Shown here in pieces: positions 51,100 to 61,500 of a stretch of 64,000 nucleotides of DNA. Under the pieces are notes generated by a model. The model ran no database searches. It was not told the DNA's origin and saw only the letters and a program-made list of their open reading frames with translations. Numbering within the stretch: position 1 is the stretch's first letter; every line of letters begins with the position of its first letter. The translations under genes were made by a program, and so were the position numbers. Source of the DNA: Pristionchus mayeri (taxonomy: Eukaryota; Nematoda; Chromadorea; Rhabditida; Neodiplogasteridae); contig BTRK01000002.1 in NCBI GenBank assembly GCA_036245805.1, forward strand, positions 19,523,067 to 19,587,066, given 5' to 3'.

Positions 51100-52520
51100 T
51101 TCATTCTTTCGTTCCACTCCCATCTCTTCTCCCTTCCGTTGCATCTTGTCTGTGTTTGTTCCAGGTAGTCTTTACCCATCTCTTATCCCTTCTCTCTCTC
51201 TCTCTCTCTCTCTCCCTCTCATGTCTATCTATTGGCATCCCCTGAACATATCTTAGTTTCATCATAATCCCTCTGACTCATGAAAACGCCTTGAAGTCAC
51301 TTCAGTTGTTTTTAGCTCAAGGGAATTTATCGATTGAGTGGGAGATAGGAGATGGAGAGAGGGGAGGGGGGGAGGGCTGCAGTAGAAACAGTTGTCGAGG
51401 TGGGGGATAACGAAGAGAAAGGAGTGAAGATGAGAGAAGATTTCTGCCAACCTCCCTCTAATCGACCATGGAATCCCCAATAACAAACACTGATCACATG
51501 AAAAAATAGGGGAAATACACTTAGAAACTGCAAGGCGATCTGCCAAAATATTCACACGAGGCTATTTATCTGCCAAACGTATTCCTAAGGGCCTAAATAA
51601 CATCATACTTTTTGATTTAAGACTATCTCTTAAAGAAGGAGTAACACGAAAAATTAGTTTAATTAGCCACTATGTGTGTGTAATAGAAGCCGGCAGCCCG
51701 ATCATGAATCACTTTATCCGAAGTTTCGCAGACATCTCTGAGGCTATTTACATACGCGCAAAGTTCATTGACGGCGCAGGGTTGTGGCTAGCTCGTTTAT
51801 CTTTCACTCGCTCTACATAATTTTCGCCTCGTTCTCGTGGTAAATTCGCTACAGTTTCCAATTGCGAGAGCAATATCTTCGTGGTGGGACTCCCTAGCAT
51901 TCATTCGTGTTACCCCTTCTTTAACTCTGCGCCGAATTATTTCCTTAAAATCTTGCCCTCGTCTTCAACAGGATGGTTCAGATAATATACCAAGCGGAAA
52001 GGTTTTATGGTAGTCCCTGTGTCCCGCAGCGCAACAGCTTCCTTTGCGTGGAGGTAAAGCGTTTGCCGTGACGTCCTGGTTAGAATCCACATGGAAGAGA
52101 AGGGGTTTGTATTTTTTTGCAATTTTTTTTTATTAAAATCAAAATGAATCGCAAATCAGAAAAATACTAAAAGTTTCAATGTTGTTTAGTATCTTATCAA
52201 TGAGAACTACCATTTTTTAGTAGAGCAGCTATTGTATATATGAGCACTCGAACCCCTACATCTCATATACCCGCCCTTAACTAGTCTAATTAGAATTGTC
52301 TGATCTGGCTGCTACAGTCATCATTTGCGGACGATCTCAAGTGCTACCCAAATCACCTTCCATTTTCGATTTGGTTGAGAATTCGAGGAGTGGCTCTTGC
52401 TGATTTGGGTGAATTCAGTACACCCGAAAGTGGGCGTAGCTTGTAGTCTCTAAATATGCTATTATCATGAAAGAAGAAATGATATGCGATGATGGAATGA
52501 AGAAAGAGGAGATTCATTTG
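51100..52520. repeat. intergenic region with an inverted repeat
   Basis: AAAGAAGGAGTAACACGAA near 51632 pairs with TTCGTGTTACCCCTTCTTT at about 51903-51921, giving an element of about 290 bp. There is a CT microsatellite at 51197-51222. No supported gene. Confidence 0.5.
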
Positions 52521-52528
52521 CAGTGTCG

Positions 52529-55500
52529 ATGCCAATATCTGGAAGGAGTGTGACCTTCGGAAGCAATCGAGAGATACCACCTCCTGACGTACATCAGGGA
52601 ACGGGCAGATCGCCATATCGACCACGGGCTGAGAGTGCTCATTCAATGAGAGGTACGAAGAGGGGAGGGGGGAAGGGGGATGAGGGGGGGGGGAGGAGTA
52701 AGAATGAGTTGGTGTGCAGGTCGACCAACGGGGGGAGGTCTCACTCGTGCCCAGCACACTTCCAGTAAGGCATCTGATCTCGACGATATCACTGCTGATC
52801 TTCTAAGGTACAACTATCATTCACTCATAGTATTGCTCGAGAATACTGACCGCCGCATTCTCTTAAAATTCGCATTCTCTTAAAATTTGGAGGAATCACA
52901 ATCCGCAAGGGATCTCGAATTGATATATTTTACGCTATTCGATTAATGAGCGCACAAAAATTCCAGAAAAGAGTGAGTGTGAATAATTGGATGATACTAA
53001 AAATGTCTCTACAAATGGAATTAGTTATATACTGGATCTCTCTTAGATTATCGTGTGAACCCGAGAGTGTTCAACCTCCCTCTGGAGGAAGTTCATTCGG
53101 TCGACGAAGGAGTGGCCGAGGGAACGAGAGAGAAGTAGGAGGAAGCTTCCTTCCCCGATCAACGAGCACCAGTGCTGTCCCACTCTCGCAGAGACAACCA
53201 CTACAGGTACCTATTAGACAAATAATCGCTTTTTTTTATTAAAGTTGGAGAAATCTTACTATCTAAATTGGGGGGAGGGTGGTCCAGTGCTCGCAAATGC
53301 TTTTTTCTCGTAAGCAACAGTTCAAGGATTTTCATATGTTACAAAGTGCTGAAAGTACATGACATTGTTAAGCTTGTAAACGTTTACCAATATAATGATT
53401 TCGTTGGTGCAAACAATTCTTTACAAAGGCTTTGTCAAGTTTTCTCGTAAACGCTTCACTTTTGCCAAAAACTACTCTGGTTTTATCTGAGGCAGTATTA
53501 GTGTTCCGCAATCATTGGTATATGAGGCCGTTTGCCTAAGAATCGAGCAAGTGCCGGCACAGCTCATGAAATGCCGATTCTTCGAAGCTCTGTGGTTTGG
53601 GGTTATTTGAGGTGCTCAAAACGGTGGACATATTCATTTTGCCCTCAGAGTCTCCGTTGGCTCCAGATGACGTCACGTCGAAAACACATTTCTTATGATT
53701 ACTTTGCTCTATAATGTGCTAAAAAAACGTGAGTAGGGTTTCCGGGGTATAATTTCATACTGATCACGCCTATCCAATTCATTTTTCATTAATTTTTAAA
53801 ATAAATTTTTAAAATTTATCTTTTCTCAGAGGCAAAAGTGACCTTAGCAATTTACATGGTTAGAACCGGCGTGACGAGAGGATTCAGAATCTCTATTTTC
53901 GTACGATTTCATGCATAAAGTTTTAAAAGAGCCAAATTTTACTGATTTCAGAAGTGGGCAAATGTAGCAGATTCAGCCCTTTCCCTCCCCCCCTCGACTG
54001 TTTACCCCCTGGCAGTTATCTCGCCACTCTCCACCCTCTCGCCTTTGCACACTCTCTCGCTTTTGAGGGAGGGAAGAGAGAGAAAGGATGAAGCAGCTAC
54101 ATTTGCCCATTCTGAAATCAGTAAAATTTGGCTCTTTTAAAACTTTATGTATGAAATCGTACGAAAATAGAGATTCTGAATCCTCTCGTCACGCCGGTTC
54201 TAACCATGTAAATTGCTAAGGTCACTTTTGCCTCAGAGAAAAGATAGATTTTTAAAATTTATTTTAAAAATTAATGAAAAATGAATTGGATAGGCGTGAT
54301 CAGTATGAAATTCTACCCCGGAAGCCTTACTCACGTTTTTTTAGCACATTATAGGGCAAAGTAATAATAGGAAATGTGTTTTCGACGTGACGTCATCTGG
54401 AGCCAACGGAGACTCTGAGGGCAAAATGAATATGCTCACCGTTTTCAGCACCTAAAATAACCCCAAACCACAGAGTTACGAAGAATCGACATTTTATGAG
54501 CTGTGCCAGAACTCTCCGAATCTGCTCGATTCTTAGGCAAACGGTCTCATATATCGAATCGATCCAACATCAATCGCCGGTAAAATATTGCTAATAGAAG
54601 ATCTCGAAAATTCCCGTTTTTTTTGGGTATTCGGCATAAACTATCATAAAATTTAACTGAACAGCATTTCACTTTCGTTCGATTCCGGCAAATTGACAAT
54701 GATAAAAAATATGAGCACCATCCCAGCTTCTAAATTTGCGTATTCGCAACGACTCAGAAATCGAAATTTACTCAGTGCCGTCCGGTAGTCTTGTGATTTC
54801 GCAAACATGTTCGATACTGTAAAGACATTGTAAGTAACAGATGAAATTCCTTGAACAGCTGCTTACGAGAAATAAATGTTTGGAGATTGGAGGATTGAGT
54901 AAATTGTGTTGTCTGTAGAGAGGGTTGGAAGATGGAGTATTGGTATCTCTCTCAGGATGGAAATGGTCTCCGAGACACTTCAATCTTCACTTGGGATGCA
55001 GCAAGAGACTCGCCCAGAGGAATGAATGGGCGGAGATCATCCGCCTCCCAGGCACTTCCTCCCACTCATCTACACTCACTCAACAACCTATACAACGGTT
55101 TGTCACTCCCCTTTTTGCGATATTGGCCACAATTTGATTTATTCCCGTTAGTATGAATTGAATGTTGTATGTTGAGGTGATTCAGTGGGTGGATCGACTC
55201 CCCAATATCAGCCTCTTCCTTCTCAGAGGAGCACCCCTCAGAACTCAGTGCATGATGAAGAGAAGAAAGGAGTGAAAAGAGAGAAGATCGTAGAGATGTC
55301 ACAGAAGACGAAGGTACGTCCATCCATCGACGAAGAGAGAACAGACTCATTCCAGGCTCCTCCCGTCGTTCGGACGACCGTCGAGGGAAAACTGAAGATG
55401 GAGAAGATCGTCGGAGCTGATCTCATCACTGTCGATTCGTGTGTGAGCTCAGCCTGGACTGTGAGAGATACGACAACCAATTACAAGGTGAGGATGGGAT

Positions 55501-58500
55501 CGAAGGGAGAGAGGGAGGAGCAACCCCATTCAGATCAAGACTACCATCGGGAAGAGGAGTGTCATACTGGAAGAGATGGCGAAGAGTACGACAGAGACAG
55601 GAGAAGGATCTGGAGAGACAACGTACAAGATAACACTGATGGAAGATGGAGTGAAGAAGGCAGAGACACAATCGAGTATTCCCTCGCCCCCTCAAGGAGC
55701 GGTTCGTTGCCATTCTCTCTTCCACTCTTCCTTCCCCTCAGTGATCTCATTCTTCCTCCATTCCTTCCCATTTCAGGATAAGAAGGCGTATCTGACTGAG
55801 GTCTCTCGACTTCTCCTTCAACAAGACTTCGACCCCGTCCATCCCTCTCATCTCCCCCATTCTCCCCTTCCCACTACTCTGGCCCCCAATGGCCATCTTG
55901 TGCCCGTGGGTCCCGATGGTCTTCCCGTCCTCACTGGCACCACTCCCGATGGTACCACCATCCTTCTCACTCCTGATGGTCGTCCGATGGCTGGTCCCGA
56001 TGGAGGTCCCATTGTGATTGGACCGGATGGACAACCTGTGGTCCCTCCCAAGCAAGATGAGGACAGTGCACTCACTCATGTGGAGATTGAGGTCACAACC
56101 AATTAATCAATTCTTTTATGGCATTTACGATCACAACTATGGAAGAATTCATACACACTCTGCACAAGGATTCTTTACTTCTTCAACTTGAATAATTTCA
56201 GGTGGTCGAAGACGTGACGAATATCCTGAAGACGTACGTGATAGGAGAGAGGGCAGACGAGCATCTTCCCCAACCGGAATCCATCGAACAGGCGAAGGAA
56301 GCTCCTCTGCCTCAGATTGAAGACCACGAGGCTTCGCCCCCTCCCATTGAAGAAATGCCCAAGATCGAGAGGATATATGTAGATGAATTGGAGTTCGAAG
56401 AAGAAGAGAAGACATTGGAGAAAGCAGAGATCCATCTCAAGGCGCAAGGAGCTCATCTAGAGGGAGAATCCACACTCAGGAGAATGAGGAGAATCGCATC
56501 GGAGTCCTCCATCAACTCAGACAGGGCACAGTGCAGTCACGTGTTCGCCGATTGCGAAGTTGTGAAGAGAGAAGACTCGTCGACCTTCCTGGTTACTGTA
56601 GCACTACCAAGGACTGTGGAGATAATCTGTGAGATGAGAAGAGCGAGAAAGAAGAAGAGAGAAGAAAGAGTGAAGATTGAGAGTGAGAAGGAAGGAAGAA
56701 TCTATGAAGGAGAGACGACACTCAGAAGGGAGAGGAGACTAGAGACCAGCGATTCAATCGAGATGGCAGAGAGAAGAGAAGAGAGGATGGAAGAAGAGAG
56801 GATTGAAGAAATGATGGAGATTGAGAAGAGGAAGAAGATGGAAGTGAAGATGGAGGAGGAGAGAAGAGAAGAGGAGATGGCTCAAGTGATGGAGAGAGTA
56901 GAGATACGAGAGGAGAGAGTCGAAATGAGGGAAGAGAAGAGAGAAGAGGCGAAGATTGAGGAGAGGAAGGAGATAGAAGTGAAGATGGAAGAGAGGAAGG
57001 AGGTTGAAATCAAGATGGAAGAGAAGAAGGAGAAGGAGATGAAAGAGAGGGAAGCAGAGGGTGGAGAATACCATCTACACACGGAAGGAATGGAATTGAG
57101 AGGAGAAGTGAGGATGGGAGGAAGGAGGAGAATGGTCGAAAGTGAATCATCAGAGGAGATGGAGAAGGAGAGAGAAGCTGAAGGAGGTCAATATTCCATC
57201 CATCAAGAGGGACTCCATCTACAGGGAGAAATGAGGATGAAGAGGATGCATCGATTCGACTCCGTCTCTTCAGCTGATTCATCTGTGTATGGGGGAGGTC
57301 CCACTCTGGTTGATCTCACGAGAGAGGAATCGAAGTCACACTTCGAAGCCATCATTGAGATCCCCAATAGATCTGATTCCCTGCTCTTCAAATTGAGAGA
57401 GAGAAGAATGAAAGCAACTCAGCCTATCGTGCAAGTGACTCAGCAGAGATTGAATGATGAAGTGAGGATGAAGATGGAAGTGAAGGAAGAAAGGAAGATG
57501 GAAGTGATTGAGAGGAGTGAGGAACATGCTACACTCACTGCTGGACTACAGAGGACCGAGAGTTCCTCCCATCTCAAGGAAGAGACTTTGAAGGAGAAGA
57601 GAATAGAGAGGACTGGAGGGACTCTCGTCGAGAGTTCAGAGGAACACGCTATGAATGTAGTCCTGTTGGAGAATCGAGAGAGGGAAGAGGATGAGAGTGC
57701 CCGAGTGCTCCCCCAAGTGAGGACAGCAGGAGAGAAGGCGAGACTAGCCGAGTACTCCAATCAGTCGACTACTCTCTCTGCATCCCTACAGACGGAGTCT
57801 GCCTCTTCTTCCTCTGCATCGAAGGAAGTGATCACATCGAGGAAGGAGAGTCATTCTCACGAGACGAGAGCTGCCTCCCATTCCAGTGCTGCCACCTCCT
57901 CTTCACTCAACAAGACACACGACTCATTCGCCGTCGTTGGAAGAGCCAAGGTAAATTACCAGTAGAGTTGAGTATCTCAAGATGTAATGATGGTATTTTG
58001 TATAAGAGTAGGAATGTCTCTCTCTCCATCTTCTAATCTGTTCTCTTGAGGAACGACCTTCTTCCTCGGCTTCTTCTCGATTCCAAGAATATTCGAATCT
58101 CCAAGAGAACTGCGCCATTCTGATGAATCGTAGTGGAGGACTGTATGCGAAGAGCGAGAAAACAGTCTCGGAGATATCCACTGGTGAGTTCTTGCTCCTT
58201 CCCTTCCCTTCCCCCCTTCCCCTCTTCTCTCTCTCCTCTCGCCCTTCTAACTGCATGTGACTGTGAGTGAGTGTACACGTAACACGCTGCTTCTCCCTCT
58301 CCCCCCCTTTCACACCTAGGCGTAGACCCCTCCCCCCTCCGCCCCCTCACTCCATCTTCGTCCATACAATGCATTGACTTTCCAGAAGATCGAGATGAGA
58401 TGAGAAAGCAATCCAATGAGCAATCCAATTCAATCCAATACAAATCAATCCAATACAATGAACTCGAAGACGAACAATCTTCTTCTTCTTCTTCTGAAGA

Positions 58501-61500
58501 AGAATTTGGAATGGAAATCTCGGATCAGATGAGACGAATGGAAGAATCTCTTCGATCACTCAATTCAATCCAAATGCAATCCAATCGAATGGCAATCGAA
58601 GAACAGCGAATGGAGAGAACTTCCCGTCTGACAACTTCAGTCGAAGAGAGACTGGAAGAAGAAGAAGAGGAGGAGGTGGAGTCCTTCGAATGGATCCCTC
58701 AGGGAGTAATGAAGTCTTCCTCTGAAGGAATGGTCAAGATGAAGATGGAATCAGAGAGGGCAGAAGAGACTACGACCTCATTCTCCATTGCATCAGAGAG
58801 GGAAAGAAGAAGCTACACGGCATTGAGTAGAGATGAGGAGATTAGAGAGAAGGTCTCCGAATGGCTCAGAGAAAGCAATGAAGAAATTGCATTCGGATTC
58901 TGGAGTACGGAGGAGAATGAAGAAGAAACAATGAAGATAAGAGAAGAATCGGAGAGAGAAGAGACTGAAATGAGAGTGACGGAAGAAGAGAGAGGAATAC
59001 CCGATGGAGGATGGAGTATTCAGAAGAAGATTGTGACTGGTCTTGAGGAATTGATCAGAAGAGGAGAAGAGGAGAAGAGTGAGAGAAGCGAGAGAAGTGT
59101 ATCGAGAGATCATTCACTCCTGAGAAGAGACTCCACTCTCTCTGTTGATATGACCATTCCCTCCGATGAATGTTGGATTGTAACGGGAGAAGTGAAGGAG
59201 GAAGAGAAGATACAAGGAATACTCAAGAAGAGCAGCCAGTCTCATCATGAAGAAGAGGCTTCTGCCTATGGATTCTGGAGGACGGAGGAAGGAGACAACA
59301 GTGCAGAGAAAACATTGAGAGAAGGGTCAGCGACTGAAGAGATGAGCATGAGAGTGAAGGCATCGACTGAGACTTCCATCCAGTCATCACGAGAAGTGAA
59401 GGGAATATCGAGAGAAGAAGAGATTCAGGGAATCATCAAGACTACTTCTTCGTCCACCATTCATGCATCTCTATCTGCTCTTTCTCAGAGAGAGGCAGAG
59501 AAGAGGATGATGGAATCAATGAATGGAGAAGTGATCAGAGGAAGGAAGGAAGAGACAAGGGAAGTGCAACTAGTAGGAACTACTACTCTCCATCTCTCCG
59601 TTGAGTCGAGAGAAGAGAAGAAGAGCATCGAAGGAAGAGAAGTGAGCACTGAAGGAAGGAGTGAGATGGAGACGAGAGAGAGTCTCATTCCATCCATTCA
59701 TCCATCTCACATCATCCACACTCTCCCTCATGTATCTTCACTTCCCGAAACAACTGAAGCAGCTGCTTATGGATTTTGGAGCACTGAAGAAGGGGACAAC
59801 AATGCTGAAAGAACATTGAGAGAGGCATCAGAGACGGAGAGAGAGACACTGAGGACGAGTGCATCTAGAGAAGAATCCATCCAGTCAATCCGTGAGATGA
59901 GGAGGGATGAATCAGGAGAAGGAGTAGTGAGAGTGATGAAGAGTCCATCTGCATCCTCCCTTCATGCTTCACTCCTTCCTTCTACTTCCACAGAAACTGG
60001 ATATGAATGTAGGATGGAGAAGAGTGAAGTGAGTGGGAAGACTCAAGGACTCGCCCATACTTCCATCCACGCAACTGCAGATTACAGAGGGGCATCCACA
60101 GAGATACCATCGAAGAGTACTCGTGAAGAAGAGGAGAGAGAGACAACTGAAGCTGCTGCTTACGGATTCTGGAGTACTGAGGAAGGAGATAACACTGCTG
60201 AGAAAACTCTGAGAGCAGGATCGGAGATTGTGAGGGAATCTCTTCGAACTGAGGCATCGAAGGAAGAATCGATCGAATCGATGAGAGGAATCGAGAAGGA
60301 ATCGAAAGGAGAAAAAGTGGAAGGAACGATGAGAACTCCCTCCACTTCCTCCCTCCAATCAACGATGAATGCAATCTCCATTGTGGATGGTGAGAAGGAA
60401 GAGAGAATAGTGTCATCTTCCCTCTCTTCCACTCTTCTATCCAATGGAAGACTACAGGCTGAGAAGAAAAGAGAAGAAATGGATGAGAAGATGACTGTAG
60501 CAGATCTCACCCAAAAGAGAGAAACGACTACAGTCATTCATTCGGAGGAGAAGAGAATGGAAGAGAAGAAGTGGGAAGAAGCGACGGAGAAATACGAGAT
60601 GAAGAAGGAATTCGAATCAGAAGGGGAGGGAGAGAGGAGAATCTCTTCTTCTCTCCCTCTTTCCACTCAAATCGAGAAATCTCGCGAATCGACTACCATA
60701 GTTTCATCATCAACGTCAGCGCAGGAAGAAGTTCCAGTAGTGCAAGAAGCGTCAGCCTACGGATTCTGGAGTACAGAAGAAGTGATGGACGCACCTGAGA
60801 AGACGATTGCTATGAGTGCTCCTACGATGGAAGGAGGAATACTCAGAACAAAGGCATCGAAGGAAGAATGGACAGAATCAAGTGAAGAAGTGAAAGGGAA
60901 GAGTAGGGATGAAGGAGCATCGAAAGTGATGAAGAGCCCCTCTTCTACCTCCCTCCAATCTACTCTTGCTGCGTCGATCACTCAGAGAAAAGTGGAGGAG
61001 ACTGTAGTCTCTGTGAAGAGTGAGGAGATAGAAAGAGAAGATCACTTGGAGAGATCGGAAGGAATAGAAAGGATGGAGAGAACTCTTCCATCTAAGACCG
61101 TGCAAAGAGATCAATCTACTGTCCACGAGACAACAGAATCATCAGCTTATGGATTCTGGAGGAGTGAGGATGGAGATAATACTGCAGAGAGGACATTCAG
61201 AGAAGGATCGGAGACTGTGAGGGAATCATTACGAACTTCGGAGTCGAGGGAACAGTCCATATTCTCCATTCGAGACATCACGAGTGAGGACACAACCGAA
61301 GGAGTAGCAAGGGTGATGAAGAGTACCTCTGCATCCTCCCTCCGTGCATCCCTTCAAGCACCTTCTTCTGTCCAGTCCACAGAAGAACGATCGATTGAGA
61401 GAGAGGACCAATCTCAGAGGGCGGAATCAACTCAGAAGATATCAATGGAAGCATCGACTAGTGTCTCTCTTGCTCAGAAGAGAGAACAGGATAAGATACA

